Shown here one piece after another: positions 43,270 to 55,707 of a stretch of DNA of 64,000 nucleotides; within the stretch, counting starts at the first letter, position 1, and every line of letters starts with the position of its first letter. The notes under the pieces were generated by a model. That model worked only from the letters and a program-made list of their open reading frames with translations. It ran no database searches and was not told the DNA's origin. A program made the position numbers and the translations under genes. The stretch covers positions 4,570,001 through 4,634,000 of the forward strand of contig JACYXH010000175.1 of the NCBI GenBank assembly GCA_026745465.1, in the 5' to 3' direction. This DNA comes from Lota lota. Taxonomy: Eukaryota > Chordata > Actinopteri > Gadiformes > Lotidae.

Positions 43270-46010
43270 CGCAGAAATGCACTAGGCCAACACGACCAGG
43301 CCCTACAGGAGATCGCCTCCAACCTCCGGGAGTTTTCTCCTAGATCACTTTGAGTACCTGGTCATGCTCTTCGGACTCACCAACGCCCCCACGGTCTTCC
43401 AAGCGCTGGTCAATGATGTCCTCCAGGACATGCTCAACCACTCCGTGTTCGTGTACTTGGACGACATTCTGATCTTCTCTGGGTTGCTGGAGGAGCACAA
43501 GGTATACGTACGGCAGGTTCTCCAGCGTCTGCTCGAGAACCGGCTGTACATTAAGGCAGAGAAGTGCGAGTTCCATGTCCCGTCCATCTCCTTCCTGGGT
43601 TACATCATCGGCCAGGGAGAGGTGAAGACCCCTCCAAGGTCTCTGCGGTGGCTGAGTGGCCCACTCCCTCCAACCGCAAGAAGCTCCAGCAGTTCGTGGG
43701 GTTCGCTAACTTTTATCGCCGCTTCATTCATGGCTACAGCCAGGTCGCGGCACCCCTCACGGCCCTGACCTCCACCAAGATGCCCTTTGTGTGGACGCCA
43801 GAGGCCGAGACCCCCTTCCGGAGCCTCAAGGAGCAGTTCATGTCGGCGCCCATCCGATCCCTCTATCTAGTTCGTGGTGGAGGTCGACGCCTCCGACACC
43901 AGGGTAGGTGCGGTGCTCTCCCAGCGCTCCCCCACGGACCACAAGCTACACCCGTGCACCTTCTTCTCTCGCCGGCTTACCCCTCCGGAGCAGAATCACG
44001 ACGTGGGAAACCGTGAGCTCCTGGCCGTTCAATTGGCGCTGGAGGAGTGGCGTCACTGGCTGGAGGGCGCAGAGCAGCCTTTCATCGTGTGGACGGACCA
44101 CCGCAACCTATTATATATCCAGTCCGCCAAGAGGCTCAGCTCCTGGCAGGCCAGATGGGCCTTATTCTTTGGACGCTTCAACTTCTCCCTTACCTACCGA
44201 CCTGGCTCCCAGAACGTTAAGCCGGACGCCTTGTCCCGTCTACACTCCCCCGAGGACTCCTGCCCGGACCCCGAACCCATCCTGCCTCCCGCCTGTCTCG
44301 TCGCTGCTCTCACCTGGGATGTCGAGTCCGCTGTACGCCAGGCGCAGGGACAACAGCCTGACCCCGGCACCGGTCCTCCCAACTGCCTGTTTGTCCCGGA
44401 CGTGGCGCGGTCCAGAGTGCTTACCTGGGCCCACTCCACAAGACTCACTTGCCACCCTGGCATAACCCGCACCCTGGACTTCGTCCGTCTGCTGTTCTGT
44501 TGGCCCACCTGCGCAACCTGCAACCTGCGCTCAGAACAAGTCCTCCACCCGTCCCCGTTCCGGTCTACTCCGGCCCCTGCCTATCCCCAATCGTCCGTGG
44601 TCACACATAGCCTTGGACTTCGTCACCATCCTCACGGTCATCGACCACTTCTCCAAGGCAGCCCACTTCCTGGCGCTTCCCAAACTTCCCTCTGCTAGGG
44701 AGACGGTGGACCTCATGGTTCTACACGTGTTCTGCCTCCATGGCATCCCGGCGGATATTGTCTCCGACCGGGGTCCCCGGTTCACCTCCCAGGTCTGACG
44801 TGCGTTCTGTGCAGCCCTGGGAGCCTCGGTCAGTCTCTCCTCCGGGTACCACCCCCAATCCAACGGGCAGTCGGAGCAGGCGAACCAGGAAATGGAGGCC
44901 GCGCTCCATTGTGTCACAAACGCCAACCCATCCTCCTGGAGCACTCAACTCCCCTGGGTTGAGTACGCCTATAACACCCTCATCAACACGTCCACTGGTC
45001 TGTCTCCCTTCATGTGCTCGTTGGGGTATCAACCACCCCTGTTCCCCGCCTTGGAGGCAAAGATTGCAGTCCCATCCGTCCAGGCTCACCTGTGCCAGTG
45101 TCAGCGTACCTGGAAGCATGCGCGCGCCGCCCTGCTCCATGCATCCTCCCGCTCCCAGTTGCAAGCCAACAAACGCCGTCGGCCGGCTCCGCAGTACTCA
45201 CCCGGGCAAGATGTGTGGCTTCGTTCAAAGGATCTTCCCTTGAAGGGGGCCATCCAGAAACTCTCTCCTCGTTTCATCGGTCCCTTTGAGATTGAGTCCC
45301 TTGTCAACCCCTGTGCTGTCTGTCTGAAACTCCCCTCGTCCCTTCGTGTGCACCCAACCTTTCATGTGTCCCAGGTCAAGCCTGTGTCCACCAGGCCCGC
45401 TGTCTCCCCCTGCTCCGCTCCCCGCCACCACCCAGGCTCATCGACAACCACCCGGCGTGGACGGTCCACCGCCTGCTGGACATGTGTCATCGCGGCCGGG
45501 GACACCAGTATCTTGTAGACTGGGAGGGCTCCAGAGGAGCGTTCCTGGGTACCTCTAAGTTGCATCTTGGACGCCTCACTTATCCGGGACTTCCACCGGA
45601 GACACCAGTCTGGCGTTGGGCATCCGCCAGGAGGCATTCGTAGGGGGGGGGGGTACTGTCACACCGTCCACTGTCACATCATCCACTTCCACCACCTAGC
45701 GGGTGCCGGCTGCCACTTCTCCACGTGCTCCCTGTTTACACACCTGCTCCTTATTTCAGCCGTGGTTTTCCTAGCAGCCGGCGCTAGTTCATTGTTTACG
45801 CTACTCGTCTGTCCGCCAAATTTCTTGCCCATTGCCGAACCCCTGACTGCCTGACTGCCTGCCTCTTGCCAAGCCCTTGCCTGTCTGACCACGGTTTGCC
45901 TAGCCCCCGGCTTGTCTGTACTCGCCCTCAATAAACTCCCTTGAACCTCTTCGCCTTCTCCGCCTCTCTGTGTCGTGCGTTTGGGACCCCTTGCTCTGTT
46001 CCCCATAACA
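43270..46010 (+). mobile_element. Ty3/Gypsy LTR retrotransposon, broken, with 3' LTR
   Basis: A fossil element in plus orientation. A scrap of gag-like sequence is followed by pol: reverse transcriptase (YLDD box), RNase H, then integrase with a downstream chromodomain-like end. A purine-rich tract and the 3' LTR complete it. The reverse transcriptase, RNase H, integrase order is that of Ty3/Gypsy. No 5' LTR is seen and most of gag and protease is absent. It carries several breaks and cannot be active. It is GC-rich compared with the flanking AT-rich DNA. The left boundary is approximate. Age cannot be estimated because only one LTR is present. Confidence 0.9.
45657..46010 (+). repeat. 3' LTR of the Ty3/Gypsy element
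   Basis: Begins TGTCACACCG directly after a G-rich polypurine tract (45642-45653) and ends CCCATAACA, so it has TG...CA termini, about 354 bp. An AATAAA near 45930 would serve as its poly(A) signal. Confidence 0.8.
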
Positions 46011-46925
46011 ATTGTTATCTATATGGCTGGCAGTGAAATTACCCGGCAAGGTCTAAAGACGACTAAAGTACTAAAGCCATACACTCATCATCACCATCAT
46101 CATTATCATTGCCAATCATTATCCACCATCTGGATCATTCTGGTGGGTCTTCAGGGAGCTGAACAAGCTAACCATAGAGCTACATACCTGCAATATCGGC
46201 CGGTGTGGGCAGAAAGAGGATCTGCAGACATGTGCTGAGACCAGATGTTTTGGCATCCAGAATGCATTGGAGGTATTATTTTGAAGGACCAACAAAGATA
46301 TACACTCTTTACAGTTATGTACACACATCTTGTATCTCCAATTAGTCCAAATTACACTATGTACGGTATGCTCCTTCAAATTTATGACCACTTCCAAGGA
46401 AATATGGCAATGACCAGGGCAAATGGTTATAAGTTAATCATTTGTCATGTTTCATCAAACGTTATGATGGTTATCAATTTATGTAGCAACATTTGATGTA
46501 AATATGCCACAGGGCTACCTAGAGAAGGTGATTAACCTGTACTAAGATTGTTTTTAATAATGTTTTGAGAACCAATGAATCAAGCTCAATATTTATCAAT
46601 GAGTGAAACTGTAAACAGGCACAGAAATATTGACTCACTATGACTTGCTGCTTTGTAAGAGGAACTAAACTCGGAATCTAAGGATAATACCGGTCTGGGT
46701 GTTCTTGTCTCTCCTTGCTTTACTAAAACCTCCGTTACCAATATCGTTTATCAAAATTACTTTGTTACAATAAGTTACAATAAATTAATTTCGACAAATT
46801 ATATTGGTGTTTTAGTGAAGCCAGGAGAGAGTTATTATGGTTTGATCATCCAGACTGGATGATCCTTTAAATGTTTCTGTAATAATGAGGTTAATTTGTT
46901 GCCCAATAATCCACCAGATAAGACA

Positions 46926-47072
<147 letters not shown>

Positions 47073-47909
47073 GAGCTTAAATGTATTTGTGCACAATCTT
47101 TCTATGGTTTCTGAACCTGCTCAATCTGGACCAATAGCATTTTGGAGGCTTTTTGCAATCGCTCATCTCCCCTGATAGAACATTTATGTTCACATATCCG
47201 ACTGCAAGATTGTTGACCTTTACACTTATTTTGTTTCAAGTTTCAAGTTTTGTTTCATTTCTTTTAGTGCTATAACATATATTTGAGGCATTAAACATCC
47301 ATTTGATCTCCAATAAGATCAAATATCTCTTCTTTCACTTAAGTCTCACAAATCAGACTTTAAAGTCTGTTGGCAGACAAGCTTAAAACTGGGTGAACAG
47401 GGCTTTTCATTTTCTTTTGCTCCAAATGTATTTTGACCAATCATGTCGCTGAGGGTGGGAATCTGCAGACGCGTATAACATGGAATGGGTCTCTTCTGTA
47501 AACAACCTGCTTGCGTGGCACCCCAACAAATGTGATATGGCCGACCATTCATCTCGGATTCTGTCGGTAAACCTACTTGGCCAACAGCAAACACAAACTT
47601 GTAAACTGGTAAACTTAACTTTTGCAGTAGCCGATGTGAAGACAGATTGATACGTCCTGTCCGGACACCAACATCCATAGACAAAGTGTCTGTAAAGGTT
47701 TAAAATCAAACCTGTGTAGCAGCCTGGCCACTGTATAAATACATTTGTTCAAATCATCTTCTGAAAATTCCATCTTGCCATTAGTAAACGAGTTGATCTA
47801 CTGAGTTTTATCAGTTTATATATCCTGAACAAAACAGGGAACACTGTGTAACTTTATGGGGGCAGTCTGCGCCCATAAACTCTGCAACAGCATAGTCTAA
47901 CCGAGACAC

Positions 47910-47915
47910 TTTATT
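47910..47915 (-). promoter_or_regulatory. Candidate poly(A) signal for the opsin gene (AATAAA)
   Basis: AATAAA on the minus strand, only about 50 bp beyond the opsin stop codon. It would give a very short 3' UTR. Confidence 0.4.
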
Positions 47916-47965
47916 TCTTAATTCAACACAGTGTGTGTTGACACGTTGGCGTTTTACCCCTTTTT

Positions 47966-50900
47966 CTAGAGGAAGTCGCTCTGCACCTCATTGGAGAGCT
48001 GACTCACGGCCACCTCGCTGTTCAGCAACCCTGTCAGCATTCTCGCGGTCCTCTGGGGAGTGTAGTCCCTGCAGTTTTCCCCAGAGCAGGTCTTGTGACA
48101 GTGTCTGCAGGAGCTGTGGTTGTCTGGCAGCGTGTTGGGCAGCCTTGCGGAGTCATGGTCTACTTTGCGCTGCAATTGTTCACACGCGGCCTTCTGGATG
48201 GGGTCCGCCTGGCACAGACAGGCGCACAGCGTGCCTCTGAACTGGGCCATGTCCCCACACAGGGACTTGCGGAAGTTGGGTTTGAACACCAAATAGATGA
48301 TGGGATTGTAAAGGGTGGAGGACTTGGCAAACATAGCTGCCAGGGCAAACGCCATTGGCGGCACATTCTCTGGTTCTCCGAACGCTGCCCACATGGACAC
48401 AATGGCGTATGGACTCCACGCGGTGAGGAAACCAAGGCACACTGCCACAGAGAGCTGGGGGAGAAACAAATGAGACAGAATAAGACACATACATGTGATG
48501 CGTGAAGTATATCTGTTGAATATATATATAAACACAGTGGTTGTCAAACTCTGGACCTGGTAGGGCGTGGGATGGCTATTAAATATAAAATGCATGCATG
48601 CCTTGACTGAAAAGGGGAATACTGTATGTACACCTTTTTTTTTTACATGTTAATTACTTAATTTACTGCAGAAAATATTTGGTCGGTCCTGCCCCAGAAG
48701 GTACCTCCACAGGTGGGTCACAGCATGCACATTTTCTTGAGACACCTAACGTGATACCCTATAGTGTCACGCCCTGGCTCTAGGGACTCTTTTATGTTGA
48801 GCCAGGGTGTGTAGAGTCTATGTTTTGTGCTTTGTTTTCCATTCTAGGTCTTATATTTCTATGTTGGCCAGAGTGGTTCCCAATCAGACAACCAGCTGTT
48901 GCTGGTTGTCTCTGATTGGGAACCATATTTAAACAGTCTGTTTCCCTCAGTGTTTGTGGGATCTTGTTCCAGGTTGTAGTAGGGTGTGGGCGCCTAAGGA
49001 CGTCACGTATCGTTTGTTGTTTTGTTTCATGTTTGGAACCTAGAAAAATAAAAGTGTTCGCATTCAACGCTGTGCATTGGTCCTCTGTTCTCGACGAACG
49101 TGACATATAGTGAATCTTGGAGAGTTGCAAAGGCTGTAACCTTAACAATGAGGGTCTGTGCGTTGGTGATCTTGTTCTGCGGGGACATGTGTTGCTGGAC
49201 GGCCTGGCGGGAGCCCCGAACGGTCATCAGGATGAAGGCATAAGAGAGGACGATGATGGTGCAGGGGATGATGTAGCAGAAGAAGAAGAGACAGATGATG
49301 TAGCTCATGGCTGCCCGGCTGCGGCTGGGGCCATTCCAGTCGATGCAGCACGCCGTGCCGTAGGGCTCGGCGCCGTACTGGCCCCAGCCGCTCAGGGGGC
49401 CCATGGCAAACACCATGGCATAGCACCACACCCCCGCCACCAGCAGACAGGCATGCCAGGAAGAGAACTTGTTACCTGAAGGTACAGAGAGACAGAAGGA
49501 CAGAGAGAGACAGGGAGACACAGAGATGGAGAGACAGAGAGAAAGAGAGAGACAGAGACACAAGGAAAAAACACATTATCGACAAATGCAGACAGATATA
49601 TAGAGATAAGGGACACCAGACACAATGCACTTTCATGCTGTCTGAATAGTTAAAGTGTATTGATCACAACAGTTCCATTTATATACCCCTCATTCTAAAC
49701 ATAAAGACGCATAATCATTTTATTGTAAATGAAATGTAGAATTATTCTATTCATACTGTACATTTGCCGTATAACAAACAAACACAGAGTCGCACAAATA
49801 ACCCTTTGAACTATTCAGAGACATGACAAATCAAATGTCCTGGGGCAGTTCCATATGAATGAAACAACCACACTGATGTTCCGATACTATGGCGTCAACT
49901 TTCTCAGCCCCTGGCTGGGTAAAAGAAACAGTGACTGTGTTCCCTCAAATATAGCCATATGTTCACATTAAATCCTGAGTGACGGCCTTTAAGTCAAGAT
50001 CAGTTGTAAAGAGTTGTATAATCTATTCTGAGAAAGGTATCCTCGCTATACAGCATGTCCTTCAAGTAAAGTTGTTAACCACTGTGGCAGTTACTGCTAG
50101 TGTAAACTCCTACTACCGTCGGTTACGCTAAATAAATAGTAGCTCTGCTAGAGGCCTGAAACCAGCAGAACAATTGTATTTAATAAGCAGGGCCACCCGA
50201 GGCCCTGAGTAGTCCTTTCCTCCTTTTTCCTATCCTTAATTATACATGGTTCTTCTGTTTCCTCTTTCGACCTCACAATCTCATTGAAACTTTAGAAATG
50301 ATCTTAAGCAGTCTCTTCTGGGACCCAGTGGTGTACTGGCCACAGGGCATACCGAGACAAATTCCCCGTGGGCCCCACATCGGTGGGCCAGTCTCTCTCT
50401 GTCTCTCTGTACCTGTGTTTGTTTGTTATACGGGGGATCTAGAGTATTAATATAATAATTCTACATTGCATTTACAATCAAATGATCATACGTCTTTAAG
50501 TTTAGAACGAGGTGTATGTAAATGGAACTGTTGTGATCACTTTAACTACTCAGACAGCATGAAAGTGCATCGTGTCTGGTGTCCCTTATCTCTATGTCTC
50601 TCTCTGTCTCTTTCTCTTAGTATTCACTGCCACCAATGGAAGAACACTGGCATGTCATTTTGTTCCAAAAGTGGGCCTTCTGTGAGCGAGTGGTGGGAAA
50701 ACGTAATGGGGAAAAACTGACACAGCCCTGAGCACCTCCGGCTTCCTAATTGATTATAGCAGAGAGTTGTGCGCGTGTGTGTGTGGAGACATATAGAAGA
50801 CATATTCAGGACCATCAAGGGGAAATTGAGAGATGGGGAGAAAGAGATAGGGGCTGAGAATGAAAGACTATGAATCGTGAAATGATTGATTTGATACAAA

Positions 50901-53900
50901 GCATGTGAAGAGGGTGTTTCTAAATAGAACTGCTGTATTACTAATACAGGTTGCTTTCATCCTTTACTGATGCAAGCTCTACCGATACCCTAGAAGTGGA
51001 TGACAGACCACTCCAAGATCAAGGTAGTGATTTAAAGCTTTGCCATGATTTTACACTAAACAATTCTGCTGCCAGACTTATAATGAAAAAGAGAGAACAT
51101 ATATAATTTAACTGTTTGATCCTCACTCCATTGATTGCAAGCCTCTCTCTAGAATTTCCAGATATACTTCTAAAGCTGTTATTGAAATAAGACCCTTTCA
51201 GTTTATGCATCCTTGATGCATCCTTGATGTACGTTGACAAATAATTGGAAAATCTATCATAAAGTAAGTGTTGACAATTCATCATAAAATCCCCTGTTGT
51301 TAGCAACAATTTAGCAGCAAGCATGTATTACTTTGCACATTTTCTTTCATTCAAGTGACTATTGCCTTTACGAATTTGTGTATTTATCCTGCATAAGGAA
51401 CAAAAAGACAGCAAGGTCAGCAGTTTGCCTGTACAAAAAACTACAGTATTTATTTATATTTTCATAACATTTAAATTATTTGAGATCACATACATTTCAA
51501 ACAGTGTTATTTGTTGGCCAGTTGGTCTCTGCGGCTTCAATCTAGACTCTACTTTGCCTAATAGTGGTAGTCATCCTCCTCACTGTGGAAAATACCATCA
51601 GGGAGCCGGTGTACAGACATACCCTTTAAGTTTGTCCACTATTGAAGCCATATATCATTTCTTTTTTGTTTATTTTTTATTTCGTTCTATGCTTTCAATT
51701 GAGTTAAATAATAATAATAATATTAAGTAAATTATAGCTAGCAAACAAAGATAGCTTTGAAGGTCAAAAAGAGTTATAAATCACCAATCATCAATTAATC
51801 CTAATACTACATATGTGTGAGTGTGTGTATACTCATAAAATGTGTCAGCCCAGTTAATACATGACTATTTCTTGCCTACACATAAAAAGGCAAAGAAAAG
51901 GCAGAATGCTACACCGGAAAAACATGGAGTGTTTCATTGTGTGTGTATGTGTGGGTGTGCGTCTGCGCCATATCTGTGAGCTTCCAGTTATCAATTACCA
52001 ACCTAAAAAACAAATCCACTTCGGGTGAACGCGATTAGCTAGATGTGCTAAAGCTCCATTGTCAAATAGATGTATTAAAATCAGTTTGCATGAGGAAACC
52101 AATTGATCCCATGTGCCAACACAGCACATCCTGCTCTCCGGTCTTATATACTCTGTGTCCTTGACTCCTTGTTCCTCAGTGTTGTCATACTGCTTTAAAG
52201 TAGTACTAACAAAGTACTTAAACTACTTTCTATTGATGTTATCAATATCATTCATGACACAATAAATATTGTCTTGAAACTGCGGTCTGATAATCTTGTT
52301 TGCTTAGGAAGGTTCCTAAATGACTGAAATGACACGGAATTATCTAATTGGCAGCCATGATAAGAGCTGTTCGAATTCTCTCAATGCTAAGGAAAGGTGC
52401 TTCAATGCTTCCTTTCTCATCTCCTTTAGCATAGGGTACACTGGACCATTCTTTACAAAAGGAAAGGAGATAATGCTGTCCCACAATTCCTTGCGGCAGG
52501 CAATGCACAATTCGTCCATTCACGAAAACAAACGATCAATATGACCGATAATTATTTTTATACAATCATACGTAGTAATTGGGATCTATGTCCATAAATA
52601 TGAGTGCACAGGAGTGTGAGCGTGGAAACCATTATCAATGTGACAACAATTTTGTATCCCTTTTGTGACTGGTAGCCTACATTCCTTTTTTTTATTTCAA
52701 TTCCAACCGTAGTAATTAAGTATCATTTTTCAGCCTGTTGTCAACGTTTATATAGCCTATGTGAAACAGCACGGTTAGAACGCATGGGGCAAAGTATCTA
52801 AGATGCGCTTTTAGTAGTCCATCTTTGGAACATTTTCACCACGGCAGACCCACGTCCATAACATCCGCCGTTGCATAATGACGTAGCCTAGTGTAAGTGC
52901 AGTCGGATTCTCTTAGCACCGCGGTTGTCTTTTCCTAAGTCCTTATGAATTCTGCTTCACATTGTTCCTTGACCTCATGACATTTTCCATTGAAGTTAAG
53001 GAAAAGAGGTTAGGAAATGACATAGGACATACTTTTTTTGACCATCAGCCTTGGTCTTCTCTCATTTGTGGGTCGAGAAAGGTGCTTGAGAGCTGCAGCC
53101 CTAGCAGGTCTGGTGCTACTAACCCTGACCCTTGGGGATGAAGCCTATACTAAAGCCAATTGTTAGTTTAGCAAACACATTGACCACCAAAGGCATATAG
53201 TTATGATCCCAGCTAAGCCTCCAGAAACGTACTTCCAGGGACTTATGCAAGCACACAAATTGATTTTATGTTTAGTTCTCAACAGATAGCACATCCCTGA
53301 AGTAATTCATAAACCTCATACAGAGCTTTTAAACCATCCCTTCATTTACATATTTATGAGAGAATCAGAGGTTAAAGATGGACAAAGCTGCACTTGAAAT
53401 TACACCTCAAGTCGTTAGCAGGTCAAATAACATGAGTGCAGTGTCATCACCAAGTTACAAACATTGGCCGGACATACAACTTTGTAACAAACCTGCTTCC
53501 TGTCAATGCCATAACAAATGTCCCTTCACAAACTCATCGTTGAAACACGTCACATCGGGGAGAACACGTAGAGGATACTCTAGTGGCTAGGCTGTTTGAC
53601 TCCCAGCTGAAAGGTTTTGTGTTCAAAGACCAATGTACTACATATATAAACAACAGTACTACGTGAAGGCATTCCTTGAGCAAGACCCTTACCACTACCT
53701 GCTTCTTATTGACTCTAAATGTCACTGTACGTAGGATGAATACATCTGCTAAATGTTTTTGTGCATTTTTCTGTACAATAATCATCTTTCTCTTCATAAT
53801 GTTTCAAATGTATGTGTTTATAATGATAAAGGATCAAAATGGTATTTTAAGCTGAATGTAGATCCGTTAAAGGTTTTTCTCCTTACCATAGTTGGGGCAG

Positions 53901-55707
53901 CAGACTTTGAGCCAGCAGACGGAGGAGAGCACAGTGAGGTTGGTCAGACTGCACAGGCCAAACAGCACCCCGCAGAACGCATAGACAGTGCACAGCGACG
54001 GATTAAACAACCACCTGGTCAGCGAGAGAGGGAGGTTGGGAGAGAGAGAGAGAGAGAGAGGCTTTAAAAAATGAGCTGTTAAAACATGTGAGCGTCCTCA
54101 AGAGGAAGGCCATTCGCCATGAGTCCCTGGCTGACATTTTAATATCGGGCCACTGCTCTTGTGATCTTCAGCAACACAACACAAAAATACCTGATAAATG
54201 ACATGATTCAGTGCCTGCCTGCTGGAGAAACGGGGTGTTGTTGTTGTGGACCATCCCATCATACCCTGGTGCCCCCCAATTAGGACACCTCCAGCTGACA
54301 TCTAGCTGTGGTGGTTGACAGCCATCACAGGATGTGTGACAGTCGCCCATCAATCACACTTAGAGGGCCGCTGGGGCAATGAGGGACGTGGTGAAGGATG
54401 ACATTCAGAGAGGAGGTAAGTGAGTAAGAGAGCGGGAATGAGGAGAAAGCGAGAGATAGAGATCGCCATGCATTAACACTTTAATAGATATTCTCTAATG
54501 CAGAATGTGAATTCCTTTTAACATTGGATTATTGATTCAAGGAAATTGTCGGAACCCCAGAGTAAGAAATGTACTTTCTGTTGAAACTCATCCAACTCTG
54601 TGTTCAGTGTTGCTCTGTCCATCTTATCCTTCTTCACACTCCCTTTGAATTCAATGATATATAACCATGGATATAATAATGCCCATAATTGAAGCCTAAC
54701 CCCCCAGCTCCACCGGAGCCATCAGCATCGCGTCTAAGGAGCGGTCCATCCGCTTTATCATTCGGCTAGGAAATAGCATAATGATCAATGGAAGGTGCTC
54801 CACAGCACCCAGACACGGACGATGGCTACACCCAAACCAGAAACCACAAAATCGGTGAGCTTCAATTTTCAATAGCGAATGTGTCACCACACCATTTTCA
54901 TTCATAAATGATGACATCATTCTTCGTACAGTGATTGTTTTCAGCGTACAAAGTAACGGTTTGTGACACTCCCTGTGGGGTTAGTGAAGATGAGAGCCAG
55001 ATGGTGTGATAATTCCATAAAGGTTGAACTAGATAGCTCCTCCAGCTCACTCAATATACATTTTACAGTCTATAGAATGTCACATGTAAACTCCTCAACA
55101 ACAGCATGTAGTGACAGATAAAAAGAAGAGAATATATAGGGAGAGCGTGGAGGGGAAACAAGTGAGTAGTAGGGGAGACAAGAGGTGAGGTATGGCGAAA
55201 AGGGAGCAGAAAAGGGCATGGGGTTGGAAAGGAGGTTGGTGTAGAGTAGGGCAAGACCTGTGAGCGAGCGCTGAAAGAATGGCCAGGGGGAAGAGGCTGA
55301 TGGTCATGCTGAGGTCGCTGATGGCCAGGTTGACCACAAAGAACTCTGCGGGCTTCAGAGACGACTTCTTCCTGTAGGCCACAAAGAGCAGGATGCCATT
55401 CCCAAGCAGAGACAGCACACCTGGTGGGGGAGGAGGAGGAGGGGGAGGAGGAGGAGGAGGAAGAGGAGGAGGAGGAGGAGGAGGAGGAGAATTAGAAGAA
55501 AATGTGTTAATTAATTTGTTGAATTGTCGGGTTAATTGTTCAGTTCAGTTCGTGAACATAAACATACATGTTTATGTTCAAGAGGCCAGACGTTTCGGTA
55601 GAAAAATATGCAAACTTACCAAATATGGTGTAGATGGTGGCCATGAGAAAGTCATTCTCTTTGGATATTTTTGACACGAGCAAAGGAATTTCCGAGGCAT
55701 TTCCCAT
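47966..55707 (-). CDS. Neuropsin-family (Opn5-like, probably Opn5L1-type) opsin, five coding exons
   Basis: Coding exons on the minus strand are 55707-55620, 55420-55258, 54014-53887, 49475-49141 and 48454-47966. Phases agree (1, 2, 1, 0) and all sites are GT-AG, giving 400 aa. It is a seven-transmembrane receptor: LLGNG in TM1; NLAISDL in TM2; C92 at the start of TM3, pairing with a cysteine in YGTACCIDW (C169/C170); FLTAWSPY in TM6; and AKSSTLYNPIIY in TM7. K282 is at the retinal Schiff-base position and NPIIY at 288-292. The tail is cysteine-rich (CACLC), which could be palmitoylated. The best match from memory is neuropsin OPN5 (GFLIAWIPYAVVSVWSAFG, LLAKSAAMYNPIIY). The CC pair resembles Opn5L1, whose Cys188 forms an adduct with retinal. 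TM3 reads SSVCWLKVC where OPN5 has SLDRYLKIC, so no DRY motif is present. I could not decide which teleost paralogue group (opn6 to opn9) it belongs to. All expected exons are present and open. Confidence 0.9.
48765..49105 (+). mobile_element. Solo LTR (Ty3/Gypsy type) in opsin intron 4
   Basis: A 341-bp LTR starting TGTCACGCCCTGG and ending CGAACGTGACA, flanked on both sides by the 5-bp direct repeat TATAG (48760-48764 and 49106-49110). It resembles the LTRs of salmonid-type Gypsy elements, with an internal AATAAA and a segment around an inverted CAATCAGA/TCTGATTG motif. The intact flanking repeats mean the internal region was lost by LTR-LTR recombination and suggest a fairly recent event. 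Its right end is only about 30 bp from the donor of opsin exon 4. Confidence 0.85.
49591..50605. repeat. Imperfect inverted repeat, arms about 195 bp, in opsin intron 3
   Basis: The left arm (49591-49787) and right arm (50413-50605) are reverse complements at roughly 85% identity by eye. Shared blocks include TGTTTGTTTGTTATACGG, AATGGAACTGTTGTGATCA and CAGACAGCATGAAAGTGCAT. The spacer is about 625 bp. The pre-mRNA could form a long hairpin close upstream of opsin exon 4. Confidence 0.85.
53575..53760 (+). mobile_element. tRNA-derived SINE in opsin intron 3
   Basis: A-box-like TAGTGGCTAGGCTGTTTG (53581-53598) and B-box-like GGTTTTGTGTTCAAAGA (53613-53629) are followed by a body containing GAGCAAGACCCTTACC and a tail GGATGAATACATCTGCTAAATG. 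That tail resembles the 3' tail shared by many fish SINEs. It is inserted antisense to the opsin gene. Confidence 0.7.
55424..55490. repeat. (GGA)n repeat at the opsin intron 1 acceptor
   Basis: A purine repeat on the plus strand; on the gene strand it is a (TCC)n pyrimidine tract ending directly at the acceptor of opsin exon 2. Confidence 0.9.
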
